This document shows positions 11,692 to 25,400 of a stretch of 64,000 bases of DNA, one piece after another. The DNA comes from Nematostella vectensis (lineage: Eukaryota > Cnidaria > Anthozoa > Actiniaria > Edwardsiidae), in contig NC_064034.1 in the NCBI RefSeq assembly GCF_932526225.1, forward strand, positions 3,520,001 through 3,584,000, written 5' to 3'. A model generated the notes under the pieces. It worked only from the letters and a program-made list of their open reading frames with translations. It was not told the DNA's origin and searched no databases. How positions within the stretch are numbered: position 1 is the first letter of the stretch; each line of letters begins with the position of its first letter. Both the position numbers and the translations under genes were made by a program.

Positions 11692-12655
11692 AAGCCTTAA
11701 AGTACAATCGTCAGGCAATGGGAATTGGGTTGTTTGAATACCTTTCGCCTTCTCATTAGGTGAGGGCTAAGTTTGATTATTCGAGTTCTTTTATCATCAA
11801 ATGACAAACTTCGAAAGCCATGATAAACAAACCCCGTAAAACATCGGATCATAAGTCGTCATACTTACCAAATGATTCTTTAATATCGCCATCTTATTCG
11901 CGGCATAAATCGAATAAGGAGCTTTTAACAATATCGTAAACACAGTGCAAGTGCGAAAAATGATGGCCGCTTTGTATCGTGGACTGCCAAAGGTAGCCCA
12001 AATCTTGGTACAGACGCCGTCCAAATCGAAGCTGGAAAGGCAACGTATAGACTACTAATTGCGCATCGGGGGAGGGAACGGGAGATTTCGTTTCCAAGAT
12101 GGCGGCGGCTTGTTCCACAGGAAACCCAAATCGACACGATGAACAAAGTTAGTGTTGCTCTCGCTCGCTGCGCTCGCTCGAGCAACAAGCTACAAAAATA
12201 AACCTTTTTCCTAAAAATATATTTTGGGGACCATAGTTGGGGACTTAATAAAACTAATGTCTTGTTCGTGACAGAAAGGGTTTTCAGGAGCACGGGAATA
12301 TTTTGTCAACAGCGGTCCTTAGAAAAAATGCAAATGTGGATCGCTAAGTAAACATTTCAGGGTATTGATGTGAGTTATTAGTGTATATCTAGCGTAATAT
12401 AACCTTGGCAACGGAAACGTCTGACGCGAAGATATTCAAGAAAGGGTCAAATCTTATTGAAGAATTTAACACTATTGTAAGCAGTACATATGACTTTCTG
12501 AAGGAAGTTCTTGAAAACATCTAGTCCGACTTACTTATACGCGGCGCACTCAAGTTTGAAATTTTAGAACAATCACAAGAAACCACCAAATCACTAGAAA
12601 GTTTGATCTCTTGACGATAACAGTACCGGGCATTGTACTCAAACAAAGAAAAAAC
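11692..12655. other. Intergenic and probable 5' region of the second Tctex1 gene
   Basis: No coding exon recognised. There is a short perfect hairpin-like block around 12153-12188 (ttgctctcgctcg / cgctcgagcaa). Confidence 0.4.
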
Positions 12656-13306
12656 ATGGAAACCCCACGAGTTATGCTTAGTAAAGCTGGAAACCCGACG
12701 ATTGGGTTCGACTCGCCTCGACGAGCCTCAAGTATCTCCGCCACCTCTGACGAAAGACGGCGTAGCTCTACATCCCAACACCCGATAGTGGCCGCTCAGG
12801 CACTCGGTTCGGGAGACACGAGGAAGCCCTCTGTGGTAGTTCCATACTTTCAGGCTTCAGCAAGACGGGTATCGCAGTTCAATGCTCCGAGATTCAACAC
12901 AGAGGTTACTGAATACCTCGGTAGTAAAGCAAAGGCCGCCGCAGATGCTAAAGTTTTACCAACATACAAAACAGAGCCCGACCGAAGATTTGTACCACAT
13001 GTTGTGAAAAGAGTTATGGATAGTGCGTTGGAAGAGGCTCTGGAAGGTATGGAGCATTATGAATCGGCCAAATGCCGTGCACTGACCACAAGTGTGTGTG
13101 AGGACATCAAACAAAAAGTCAAGTTTCTGAATTATGATCGTTACAAGCTTGTATGTGTGGTGTATTTTGGTTCAGTGAAAGGCCAAGAAATGCGGGTGGC
13201 TAGCCGATGCCTCTGGAATCATAACTTTGACACGTTCGCTTCTTCGAGCGTCACAAAAGGGGATATATTTGCGGTGGCAATGATGTATGGAATTTACAAA
13301 GAGTAA
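12656..13306 (+). CDS. Tctex1-domain protein, paralogue of 4099-4620
   Basis: 216 residues from the ATG at 12656; an in-frame alternative start lies 15 codons upstream but has no better context. Residues 1-100 are Ser/Arg-rich and probably disordered (SDERRRSSTS). The last 110 residues carry the Tctex1 pattern: VKRVMDSALEEAL helix, YDRYKLVCVVYFG strand, QEMRVASRCLWNHNFD, and the terminal IFAVAMMYGIYKE. The match to the 4.1-kb gene is clear over the whole domain and the N-termini are unrelated, consistent with an old local duplication. Members act as dynein-associated dimeric adaptors. Single exon, intact. Confidence 0.85.
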   Translation: METPRVMLSKAGNPTIGFDSPRRASSISATSDERRRSSTSQHPIVAAQALGSGDTRKPSVVVPYFQASARRVSQFNAPRFNTEVTEYLGSKAKAAADAKVLPTYKTEPDRRFVPHVVKRVMDSALEEALEGMEHYESAKCRALTTSVCEDIKQKVKFLNYDRYKLVCVVYFGSVKGQEMRVASRCLWNHNFDTFASSSVTKGDIFAVAMMYGIYKE

Positions 13307-13315
13307 AATAGCGCC

Positions 13316-13430
13316 ATGCATTTATATCACCAATACTAGTATCGCCAACACCACCACAATCATCACCTCCATTATTATCACCATCATTATCACCACTACC
13401 ACCATTATCATCATTATCACAACAATAGAA
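13316..13430. repeat. Trinucleotide-rich (ATC/ATT/ACC) simple repeat
   Basis: Imperfect run of caccaccac, atcatcacc, attattatcacc units directly after the Tctex1 stop codon, in its 3' untranslated region. Confidence 0.8.
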
Positions 13431-14880
13431 ACAAAGCGGCGAACAGCAATATACGAAACATCACCGTATTATATATATTTAGGCCTAAAGCGGAGCCATC
13501 GTTTTAGAGATAATGTAATTTTGTTATTCTGAAACTCTAAATGCTGTGCTATAAAAGATGGGTTGAGTTTCTTTTAGAATCAGCAGCAAGAAGATTCATA
13601 ACAATGATTTAATTTAAGCATATTCCAACATTAAACATTAAATAAAATGCTATTTAGTGGTGTTTTGTTTCTTATAACCGGAGTTTGCGCTTGATAAAAT
13701 AGATTGATCGAACATGATGAACAAGGGCGATTATAGATGTATAGGGATACCCATTACAAGAATCACCATTGCTTATTTGGGGATATTTATCACATTTTTT
13801 AAACGACGCAAGTAATGAAGTTTCTAAAAATTTAATACATGTTTTACACAGCTTACCCCGGTTTACCCTTGCTCTGATAGAGACAAATACTTTATAAGTA
13901 CTTCTCTTCCTTCGTCATTAGACATTGTCCTGTCAGGATTCTTGTAACTTTTCAATTTGCTCCCAAAGCGTAGGATTCAATGTGCCGTCCATTTCCGAAT
14001 GATAAGCAACAGCTCGTCGGATTTTATACCAGTTCGACAAGGTCCCGTGAGTGTAAAAGTCAGACTTGTCACAATATATTCTGGACTAATCGAGCTAGTG
14101 CTAGACGTTCAGTTTCATTAGAAGTGTAACAAGGTTTCTTTAGGCTGGTGTAAAACCCCAAGAAAAGTGGTTCTGATTACTGCTGTTAAAATGTATTTAA
14201 TAGGTTGCTGTCACATATAAGTTCTCTATCACTGACCCCGAAGAATGCACAAATACATTTGTGGAGAAAATGTTTGAAATAGAAATGAAACATGGACAAG
14301 TTGCATTATGTCGATGCTAAAATTGTGTTGTTAATAATTTTGGACCAATGACCTTTGAACCTTTTTGATTCAGACTTGTATTTTCAAATTTATTTTTTTT
14401 TGTTCTCGTCGCGGGTACCCTGTGGTTTTTGGAATTATAGAAATATTGGAAAAAAATAAAACAGGAGCAATTTGCTTTGTTTCGATATAAAAACTGGGTC
14501 TTTAACCAACTTTGACCAATGGTCATTTAAATGTACTAATTGAGACGTATTTTATTATTCTTCCGTTTTAGCGACGCGGGTACCCTGTGGTTTTGCTACG
14601 AAATGGAAAAATCATATATTTCAGGATGTTCCAGCAAAGGGATTTTTAGGGACTTATAGTATGTTAACTAGGTTGTATCACTTGTTCAAAATCCGTTGAG
14701 AGAAATTCTATTGCAATTAGTTCCATGTGAAACTACAGATTGACTGGACTATGGACTTCCAAGGTATCGCGGTCTAGAACAGAGAGACGTTGGGACTAAG
14801 GATTTTTAGTGAATATATATCAAGTCATTTCATCTGAGTGATATGTGAATAAATAGACAACGTAAAACTTTTAAAATACA
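13431..14880. other. Intergenic with a diverged 180-bp duplication
   Basis: No gene recognised. The sequence around 14330-14425 (gaccaatgacc ... gcgggtaccctgtggttttt) recurs in diverged form at 14505-14600 (gaccaatggtc ... gcgggtaccctgtggtttt), suggesting an old tandem duplication. Confidence 0.5.
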
Positions 14881-14884
14881 TGTC

Positions 14885-15262
14885 AATAGCGCAAACCGAG
14901 TGTTATAAATTGATTGGCGACTCAAGCGAAAAGCGCAAACCGAGTGTAATTGATTGATTAGCGACTCAAGCAAGCGGATAGCGAAAACCGAGTGTTATAG
15001 ATTGATTGGCGACTCAAGCGAATAGCGCAAACCGAGTGTAATAGATTGATTGGCGATTCAAGCAAGCGAATAACGCAAACCGAGTGTAATGGATTGATTG
15101 TCGACTTAAGCAAGCGAATAGCGCAAACCGAGTGTAATGGATTGATTGGCGAATCAAGCGAATAGCGCAAACCGAGCGTAATGGATTGATTGCCGACTCA
15201 AGCAAGCGAATAACGCAAACCGAGTGTAATGGATTGATTGGCGACTCAAGCAAGCGTTCGTA
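14885..15262. repeat. Minisatellite, about 48-bp unit, seven copies
   Basis: Units containing agcgcaaaccgagtgtaat, then gattgattggcgactcaag and a variable caagcga spacer, repeat seven to eight times with point changes and small length differences. Confidence 0.85.
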
Positions 15263-16179
15263 TTCCCGTAAAATGGCTTCTTTTACCCATAATGCCTCCT
15301 TCCATCCATCCCCCGTTGTGTATCTTGTCATATATTTTTTCCTTGGTTTTAATTTTTTGCTGAGAGTTGGCGGGCGTGGTGTAGCCACCCTGCCTTTCTC
15401 TTTGTATTAATGTGATGCTGCTATCTGAGCCGAAACATGTTATCAGCATGTTCTTAGAATGTTCTTAGAATTAGGTGAAATCAAGAGACCATGATGTAAG
15501 AGAACGAATCCCCCATATTAGGGTATGTTCCAATGATGTCGTCCGCAAAAGCTATTTTGAGAACAAGCAGTTATTTTTAGATACGCCTCTGATTGGCTAG
15601 CGCTCACGTATCCCAGCAACACGGGTCTTACGCCCGATCACATCTTGAGCGATGTAAACCGGCAAAGGCTGTGATGGAAATCTTTTTGACTGAAAATACC
15701 TTTCTTTTTAACGATAATGATCTTCCATACCGTACGCTGGATCCAATCAACCTTTTCTCGGGCATTAAAGACATTGAAATGCATAGAGTACGTGATTTTA
15801 GGCGCGGGGATCAACTTAAAAGTAAAAAGTAAAAGTTTTCACAGCGCTGATTCGCAAATTACAACAACAATCAATCATAAATATGTGTTTACAACATACA
15901 ATTCTCTTCCAATTCCCTTTTAATGAAAAAAATACATCCAGAACCTAATACCATTATATTCACACCGATATTGTGGTTATTAAGACAGGTATTTCACAAA
16001 TAAAAGCTTGAAAGTCTTTATAATGAAGTAAATCTTATTCCAGCGACAAGGGTTTCTTGAGTGACGTGATTTCTGAACGTTTGCGTGAGGAATTGTTCAT
16101 TCATCTAAAAATATCGTAAATCAAAGAAAAATAAAGGCCTTTTTGTATTAAAATACATAACATAGACTCTGAAAATGCC
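15263..16179. other. Intergenic, no gene recognised
   Basis: Short ORFs overlap in two frames at 15593-15923 but have no recognisable domain or splice-linked partner. Confidence 0.45.
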
Positions 16180-16210
<31 letters not shown>

Positions 16211-16377
16211 CGATTTTTATAGCGCCACTTCTACTATGAATTCAGTGGCGCTTTACAAAATAAAAATTAAGGTAACAATATTTTATATAAAGTATTTAAA
16301 ACTTAGTAACTTAGACTAAACTAACTAACTGACTAACTAATTAGCAAACTAACTAACTAACTGACTAACTAATTAGC

Positions 16378-16430
<53 letters not shown>

Positions 16431-16691
16431 GACTGACTGACTGACTGACTGACTGACTGACTGACTGACTGACTGACTGACTGACTGACTGACTGACTGA
16501 CTGACTGACTGACTGACTGACTGACTGACTGACTGACTGACTGACTGACTGACTGACTGACTGACTGACTGACTGACTGACTGACTGACTGACTGACTGA
16601 CTGACTGACTGACTGACTGACTGACTGACTGACTGACTGACTGACTGACTGACTGACTGACTGACTGACTGACTGACTGACTGACTGACTG
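16180..16691. repeat. Microsatellites: (AAT)n, (AACT)n and a long (GACT)n
   Basis: An (AAT) run lies at 16180-16210, an imperfect (AACT) run at about 16313-16430, and a nearly perfect (GACT) array of about 65 units at 16431-16691. The GACT array abuts the 3' coding end of the adjacent retrotransposon, so minus-strand translation gives a long artificial SVSQ polymer. Confidence 0.95.
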
Positions 16692-19430
16692 CACTTCTGA
16701 AAAGATGGGTTTTAACCATTGTCTTGAATTCATTTAAACTGTCGCAATTTCTTATGTTCGGAGGTAAGGAATTCCAGAGCCTAGGCGCAGTGTGTGAAAA
16801 TGATTTATAGCCATAAGTTTTAAGATTGCACCTAGGCTCTACCAGTAAGGCTTTCTTTTCAGAGCGCAGACTTCTTCGTGGAACATAAGGTGTAAGCAAT
16901 TCATTTAAATTGGAAGGAGCCAGGCCATTTAAAGATTTGAAAGTTAAAAGTAGTATTTTGAAATTTATTCTTTCGGGAATAGGCAGCCAATGGAGCTCCT
17001 GTAAGATAGGGGTTATATGGTCAAATTTACGTACACCAGTGACAATGCGTGCTGCAGAGTTTTAGACAGATTGGAGTTTACGGACATGTTCTTGTTTCAG
17101 GCCTGAAAGAAGCGAGTTACAATAGTCCAGCCTAGACGTGACAAATGCATGGAGAAGTATCTCGCAGTGTTTAAATGAGATGTATTTTCTTATTTTTGCA
17201 ATATTGCTTAGATGAAAAAAAGCTGATTTGCATGTTCTTTACTTGTTTGTCCATTGACATTTCGCTGTCAAACCATGTTACAATGTTTTTTGCAGAATCA
17301 GAAATCTCAGCAACATCAGACCCAACATTGATGAAACTCAGATTAGGTTTACGGCGATGACGAGCATGAAGTACGAGAAGTTCCGTCTTATTACCGTTAA
17401 GAAGAAGCTTATTGGCTGTCATCCATCTATTAATGTCATCTATACATGACTCAACTAAGTGTCGCGACAGAGCAGGTTCTTTACCAGATAGAGGATTGAA
17501 CGACATGTAGATTTGCGTGTCGTCAGCATAAAAATGGAAGTTTAGTCCATGTTTCCTGATTATGTCTGCAAGAGTTGCAGTGTACATCGAATATAGCAAT
17601 GGACCTAAAACTGATCCCTGAGGTACACCACAGACAAGCTTCTTGCTTTCTGATCTTTAATTTCCGATTTTCACAAACTGAGATCTGTCAGACAGATATG
17701 ACCTCAACCAGGAGAGCGCCGAACCTTTAATTTTAAAGCGATGTTTAAGTCTTCCAATCAGCAAATCATGATCCACTGTATCGAATGCCGCTGATAAGTC
17801 CAGCAATACAAGAATGACACTTTGCCCATCATCAATGGCTCTCAGAATGTCATTTTGTATGCGCGTAAGGGCTGTCTTAGTACTGTGCCCTTTTTTGTAG
17901 GCCGACTGATAGATCTCATGCAAGCCCCCGCAATCAAGATGTTGGTTTATTCTAATGGCAACAACTTTTTCCATTGCCTTCGACACAAATGGAAGGTTGG
18001 AGATGGGTCGAAAATGATTTTGTATCTCATGGTCCAAATTGTCCTTCTTAAGAATGGGATCAAGTACAGCTTCCTTTAAAGATAGTGGTACAACCGCCTC
18101 AGAAATAGAAAGGTTGATTATATTTGTAATAAGAGGAAGAATAACTCCTTGGCAATCCCTTAAAATGGAACCAGGCAGGGGATCTAAGCTGCACGACTTG
18201 GATATCATATTGCTTACCAAGGAAGAAAGTTCGTGCACTGTAGTTGGAAAAAACTCATTAAGTTCAGGGATAGCATAGTTGCTTTGTGTTTGTTCAAAAT
18301 TTAGAATTTGTTCATTGTTATCGGTTTCTGCTGTTGGAAAACCTTTCCTTATTACTTGTACCTTGTTCGTGAAAAAAATTATGAATGTGTCTGCCAATAC
18401 CCTTTTACAGGTATGAGATGGAAGTTTTTTGTCAGTATTGAGACTTACCAATTTTTGAATTGTTGAAAACAATGTGCGTTGGCTGGTGGAATTTTCATCA
18501 ATTATGCGAGCATAAAACTGCATTCTTGAGTCATATAACAATTTGTTTACATGTACACATTGTTCTGTATACATTTGCCTATGCACCTCCAGTCTAGTTT
18601 TCCGCCACAGAGCTTTCAGTTTCCTGCGCTTAGCTTTTTCTTTACGAATATTATCACAGTACCACGGAGCCGCTGGCCTGATAGTGATTGTGCATGTTTT
18701 GATTGGAACGTGCTTATGCAACAATTTTGTTAAGACGTTATTATAACAATTTGAAAGTTCTTCTGTATTAGTGTAATCCTTGCAAAACAAAGGAGAAACC
18801 ATTATATCTTCCGTAAAAGCTTCCCTGTCAAGGGATTTTAATTTCCGGTATGATATTTCCTTTCTCTCAGTGGAAGGCTTCACCTGACATGGTGACGTCC
18901 AATGCACTGCACAGTTATCGGATTTTGAAGGGTCAGTCACCATTACGTTTCTGACAGATGTCTCAGCCGGTCTAGTTATTACTAGATCTAGGGTATATCC
19001 ATTTTTGTGTGTTGGTTGTTGGACATGTTGGGATAGATTAAAGGTGTCCGTAAGCTCTTGAAAACGAGCAGCTGAGCGGTCATTGCTGTTATCTAGATGG
19101 AAATTAAAGTCACCAGCAATGATCAGGGGATAAATGGTAGTCTCTACGTTTTCAAGAAAAGAGCTAAACTCATCCAAAAACTTAGAAACAGTGAATCTGT
19201 TCTTCTTGGAAGGTGGGGGTCTGTACACAACAATCATCCTTAGCCTAGTTGATGAGTGAGTTATCATACAGTCAGTGAACTCAAAGGAAGTGTAGTTCAC
19301 ATCTACTGACAATCTTTTTAATTTAAATTGACTTTTGTGTAGTAGCGCAACCCCACCTCCACGTGCACCTGCACGCGGAACATGGTGAATAAGAAACCCA
19401 GTTGGACAAATATTATTCACAGTTATTTGG
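16692..19430 (-). mobile_element. Non-LTR retrotransposon (CR1/L2-like), 5'-truncated and inactive
   Basis: On the minus strand the ORF begins inside an apurinic-type endonuclease (GGGVALL, IIAGDFNFHLDN, then the late SDNCAVHW block). It continues to a reverse transcriptase with FRPISNLPFVSKAMEKV, the LLDLSAAFDTVDHDLL box and, downstream, FYADDTQIY. An in-frame TAA at about 17657 interrupts the RT between these boxes. A frameshift near 17200 and another stop near 17060 separate the C-terminal segment (about 16700-16900, with SFSHTAPRLWNSLPP), which is typical of the clade. The first part of the endonuclease is missing at 19420, the usual result of incomplete reverse transcription. Confidence 0.88.
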
Positions 19431-20196
19431 TTCGAAATATCTTATGGAACCAAGCCTAGGATTCTATCTCACCGTTTTGAAGAGAAAAAAAACTTTTTAG
19501 GAGTCAGCCCGATGCATCTTGAATAAACTCCAAATTTGCCGTCTACCCAACGTCTTCTCGTTCAATTATTTATATAACACTTAGATAACTTAACAGATAC
19601 CAGGACACCATCCTACGAGTAGAGCATTGTGATCATGGGGCTACGAGGAGCAGCTAAAAAAATAAATAAATAAAAAAAACAGATAGCGAACGAAGTAGAG
19701 AAGTGCAGAGGGAAAAAAGTTTGTTCTGAAAATGAACTAGCTCGCGAGGTGCCCATAACCAAATATGGCGCGACGAACCATATATGGATGCTATGATTGA
19801 CAAGCTCGTGCAATCTAAAAATAGCTTTCACGGCCACGGGGAATCGTTCTCTTACATCATGGTCTCTTGGTGAAATCTAAGGCACTGTAGGTTTTTATAA
19901 AAAGAGAGTGTTATGTTATTTCCTCGATATATGAGACAAACGACAATCCACGCATTTGATATAAGAATATACAAAGTTGTTTTGTCTTGTGGACAGCAAT
20001 TCTGTTGTTGTTGTTGTTTTGTCTTGTGGACAGCAATTCTGTTGTTGGCTCTTGTTTGTAGGCTATTGGCCGCTACATGGAATAAAATGTAATAAAATAT
20101 TTATTGCTTGCTCCCTGACTTTCAATTTCAGCATTTGGTAAGAAGGTCAATAATCACACTTTGTCACTGCAACACACACCCGGATAGTCTAGTCTA
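19431..20196. other. Intergenic, no gene recognised
   Basis: Contains a short direct duplication (ttttgtcttgtggacagcaa at about 19980 and 20014) and an A-rich stretch near 19655-19680. No exon seen. Confidence 0.45.
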
Positions 20197-22244
20197 TTAG
20201 AAACGGACAATTAGAAATTTGATGGGGGAGTGCAGGGTTCTAGCGGTGACGGAAATGTTAAATCGTTGTTGTAGGATTTTTTTTCGTGAGTATGCGTGTT
20301 TTATCATATGCTGCCAGGAATAGGGACGGGGTTCCTTTTTTTTTAGTCTTGCTCCCAGGAGCAAGGATGAGCAAACGTTTTTTTGGTGCACCAGGTTTGA
20401 AACAGTGGGTCAGAGCTCAGTACTTTATTCCTTTAAAATTCTTCATTCCTCTATGGACTTGACCGAAAAACTGAAAGCGTTGTGTAATAAAAATCTGATA
20501 CATTTCCCTTTTATGAAAGCTTGAGCGTGAAAGGTCTTCCCTAGGTGTATTCTATTTCTAAAGGGGCAATATTCTGTTAGGAAATCAGAATTGAATTTCA
20601 GATCTGGCAACATTTAATTAACGTGATCTCCATTGTAAACAATAATAGCAACTGAGGGTGACGAAGATGTCTGTAAAACTATTTATTTACAAATACTACG
20701 CTGAAAATCCTTGGGTGCGTCAGATTTTTTATTACTAAGTGCGTCGTTAAAGCGTGTGAGACAAATCGCATGATTTATGATTTTTGGACGCTATATTTAG
20801 GTTTGAGACCCCAACACCCGATGCCTGTGCCAAGGAAAATATGAACTCTAGAATCTGAAATGCTCCTAAGAAAATTCGAGGAGAGTAGCTTACGGGAGGT
20901 TTAATCATAGTATTTTCTAAAACCTTAGAGCACAAACATCTTAGATTGCGCGCATTTCAATGTAGCTTGCTTTTGTTGTTCTGGGCACAAAAAATGTCAT
21001 ATGCACGTGCGCGACTGAACAAAGAAGTACAAAGGCTAAAGGCAGCAACATAGACCTAAGTCGTAGTGTGCTACATATGATGACGACATCACTACATTAC
21101 TATAGCAACAAACCTACTCCCCAGAGACGCAAGCGTGAAAAAGACCCCGATATTTTTCATTGTACATCCCAGCGAGCTGTGCGTGGCGTAACCGACTAAG
21201 ACAGGCCTGGGATCCTGGTTATTGCCTCCCCATTAATGCGCGGGTGCCTCAGGTTCCTTTGTGTTGTACAGTTCGCTAGACAGCGGTGCTGGGGCCGAAA
21301 TCTCCAGCTTAGCCGTAAAGCTTTATGCTACCATACGGTGTTTCAGCGCATGTCTGGAAGTATGGTCTATTTTTTTCATCAATTTACCGCATCTGAACGA
21401 AGTTCGATTCTCGGCCATGTCCTCGAATTGTTTTTTTTTTCATTGTTCACATTTACTATCAGTGCTTTTATGGCGTTATTATTTTTTATGTCGTCTTTAC
21501 GCAGCAGTAATGATATTTCAGCGCATAGCCAGGATTGTCCACGGGGCTGTGCCATGCATGTAGTCTCGACGTTTACATGGTAACAAATGCCACAGGGTAA
21601 CCAAAAGAAAAATGTCGTAACTTACGATCTATAGCACATGATACCCAGGTGTCAAGGTCCTAGTTAGGGCTAGCAGGCCCATTGTCAGGATTTTTGAAGA
21701 ATTTAGCTTTAGGTTTAATTATTATTTATATTTTTTCAAGTAAAGTTTATTTGGGGAATGTACCAACGCACTTTGCTATACCTGGCACACTTTGTAATAA
21801 ACAAACATCTGGTGCACTTTGTAATAAACTTGAATTTCCGTCTGATCAAAGATTGACTATAAAAGCTTTTACCTATGATTTTGTGTGTATTTTATTTTTA
21901 AAGCGCCATATTTCGCGATTCTGAAAAGAACTCATTATTAAATTAGATTAGTTTTTCGGTCAAGGCTATATTCCTTGCTCAACTTTGCTCACCCTCGTTC
22001 TAGATTTACGGTCAAGTCCGTATTCCTTGCTTCTTTTTGCTCTCGCCTGTTCTCCGTTTTTCTTGCTTCTGGGAGCAAGATTTAAAAAAAACGCAACCCC
22101 GTGCCTATTCTTAGCATGGTATATGTTTTATTTTCTTTGCCTTCCCCATGCATAACCTTTTCCCCTTACAGTTTGGTTGTATTCTTCATTTGTTTTTTCG
22201 GTAATTCTGCACCCCTCCCCTCTATTTCTAATGGTCCGTTTCTT
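20197..22244. mobile_element. Terminal-inverted-repeat element, non-autonomous
   Basis: The left end reads ttagaaacggac and attagaaat; the right end reads atttctaatggtccgtttctta, its inverse. Similarity continues inward through a poly-A/T block next to cttgctcccaggagcaag on the left (about 20340-20365) and cttgcttctgggagcaag on the right (about 22060-22080). The inverted repeats are about 170 bp and imperfect. No target duplication or transposase frame is visible, so the superfamily is unassigned. Confidence 0.6.
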
Positions 22245-22489
22245 AGGTAACAGCCATTGCTTCAGTCTGCCCCTTAGTCCCCAAGTAAAACAACGTTATT
22301 GTTTTGACATTTACACCGACCAATGACATGACGCATTGAACAATACAGGATCGTCAACAAGGCTAACAAAAACCAGCATAATTTGCATAATCCAGGTAAG
22401 CTTATTTACTTATAAAAAGCCAACAATTCGGCCATACTTAAGGCTTCTAATTTCACCATTGTCGCATGTGAGCGCAGAAGAGCAGGATA

Positions 22490-25400
22490 ATGCAAGGATT
22501 TCCAATTTTGAAAGCACTCGTTTGTGTTTTCGCGGGACATCTGTTATCTGGTAGGTTATAGAGCACGGCTAACATAGCGCTTCAAGATATTGTTTTTAAA
22601 CTACCAAGAAAAACAAAAAGCCCAAATAATCGTGTTCGTGGGCCAGAATATTAAATACAATACACCAAAAACTGGTATTTTTCGACTCTGAATAAGTCTT
22701 ATTATTACAGACGAAAATTCGGCAGAGCCTAATACCAGGTTTTGGTGTATTGTTATAAAACTACCATACACCAAAAATTGGAAATCGACTCTGCCAAATT
22801 TTCATCTTTAATAAGACTTCTTCAGGGCAGACTGGAGAAGGTGAATCGTTACAAGCTTATTTACATCAGAATAGTGGCGCGAGACGCAAAAACATTACAA
22901 CTGTCAGTTTCCTGTTTTTGGTGTATTGTTATAAAACTATCATACACCAAAAACTGGAAATCAACTCTGCCAAATTTTCGTCTTTAATAAGACTTCTTCA
23001 GGTCTGCCCTGAAGAAGTCTTATTAAAGACGAAAATTTGGCAGAGTCGATTTCCAGTTTTTGGTGTATTGTATTCTTTGTTCTGGTACGAGATCGCGACA
23101 GTTTGGGCTTTTTGATTCTATTCGTTATAAAACTACCAATATAGTCATCAACACGTATTGCCAAAAATACTGATAATCATAATGTTGTTTCAAGGTTGAA
23201 ATATTATTTTGCCAAGGTCCGATTACTTTGGTGAAGTTTTAAACAAACACGATCGCCTAAATGACTAAAACAAAACTGTACGATAGACTTGTAATATCGT
23301 ATATCACCAATTTTGATGTCAGCCCTCTGCAGTCTTATCGCCAGAATGAGGGGAAAGTCGCAAGGAATGCTTTATGGTGGCAGCACTTCCAAATGTTTAT
23401 ATTTTCAGTTTATGAATTGTCACTCTGTTCACACAAAAAAGATATCACTTTTAACTATCAAAATGTCTTGTGCTATCCAGGGGAGGCTTTACCTTGTTTT
23501 AACAAGTAAATACATATATATTAACAAACTTGTTATTGATATATTTCCTTTCTTGACAAGTATATTAGCTTTCGTTATCTATTTCAATGACTTTATGCCC
23601 CGTAAACCGCTTTTCCTGACGTAAAGCGGACCCGAGGGTGGATGTATGTTATGGTTATGTTTATAACTTTTACAATTCGTGCATATTACTTTCAGTGGCG
23701 TATTCCAAGCCTCATTACAAACTTGGCCTCTTAACGCAGCTCAACACAACAGATGGAAGTAGATATGTGAGTACCAACGCTTACCCATCCCACCTTGTGA
23801 GTACCCGAACGCTTACCCATTCTACCTCGTGAGTACCAACGCTTACCCATCCCACCTTGTGAGTACCCGAACGCTTACCCATTCTACCTCGTGAGTACCA
23901 ACAATTACCCATTCTACCTCGTGAGTAACTGAACACTTATCCATCCTGTTGTGACCTTATCGTGGTTCTACTATCAGAAAGCCATGAGTGAAGACGGTAC
24001 GTGTTTATTGTAGATCTGTGTGATTCAACTCTTTCCTAATCATACATGTGCTATATGCTAATTACAGTATTTGTGATCATGTGATTAATATGACGTAATC
24101 ATTAAGATATTAGATTACTACACATCCTACCTCGTGAGTACCCGAACGCTTACCCATCCTACCTCGTGAGTACCCGAACGCTTACCCATTCTACCTTGTG
24201 AGTACCCGAACGCTTACCCATTCTACCTTGTGAGTACCCGAACGCTTACCCATCTACCTCGTGAGTACCCGAACGCTTACCCATCCTACCTTGTGAGTAC
24301 CCGAACGCTTACCCATCTACCTCGTGAGTACCCGAACGCTTACCCATCCTACCTCGTGAGTACTCGGATATTTATCCATCCCTCGTGAGTACCCGAACGC
24401 TTACCCATCCTACCTCGTGAGTACCTGAACGCTTACCCATCCTACCTCGTGAGTACCCGAACGCTTACCCATTCTACGTCGTGAGTACCCGAACGCTTAC
24501 CCATCCTACCTCGTGAGTACCCGAACGCTTTCCCATCCTACCTCGTGAGTACCCGAACGCTTACCCATCCTACCTCGTTGGTACCCGAACGCTTACCCAT
24601 CCTACCTCGTGAGTACCCGAACGCTCACCCATCCTTCGTGAGTACCCGAACGCTTACCCATCCCACCTCGTGATTACCCGCTCACCCACCGTGTTCAACG
24701 TTTAGCATATCATATAACAAAAACAAAGATAACTGACTTAACTTTTGCTTTCAGAAATCAATTTTGGAAGCGGCTGTTCATAGAGTGAATAAACTGTGCA
24801 ATGCTGAGATTCAACTTGAGTATGAAGGTATGTCTGTCGGAGATGAAGCATCTATTACAAGAGTGGCTGAAGGGGATAAGTACTAAACTTTTAACTAAAC
24901 CAGCTTGACACCCATTGATCACTTTTGTAATATCTGATGCACTTTATTATAAACCTGTCATATGTGACAAACCTGTGGTACTTTGTAATAACTTTGACGC
25001 AATAAGATCTTTAAAATGTTCACGAGAACCAGGCTTGACCGAGCTTGGGTCAGGATTTTATCTGGTGTACAAACCAGGCTCACTATACTGGGGACTGTGA
25101 ATACCTCGTCTTCTCGGGTAAGGACGTTAAATTAAGCCAGTGTTCCCGCCTCTTACCAAACATCACTAAACTGTATTTATGGACGTATAAATGTAACCGA
25201 ATGGAACGCTGGCCCGTGGCACAATCTTCAGAGACTGTGCCAACACACTAACTCGCGCCTCATGATTGTGAACTGCATGTAGCATTCCATTTCTACATAC
25301 TGATTATCTCTAAACTTTACGAATCTTGGATGCTTTATGTAATTCTTTGGGTACTTCGGAATAAACATGCTTGACGCACTATATGATAACTGGACCTTGA

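Noticed and set aside
16417-16733. Long SVSQ-polymer ORFs
   Set aside because: Translation of the GACT microsatellite joined to the retrotransposon's last codons.
23767-24690. CRISPR-like regular direct repeats
   Set aside because: No unique spacers, eukaryotic intron context, and units are contiguous; it is a minisatellite.
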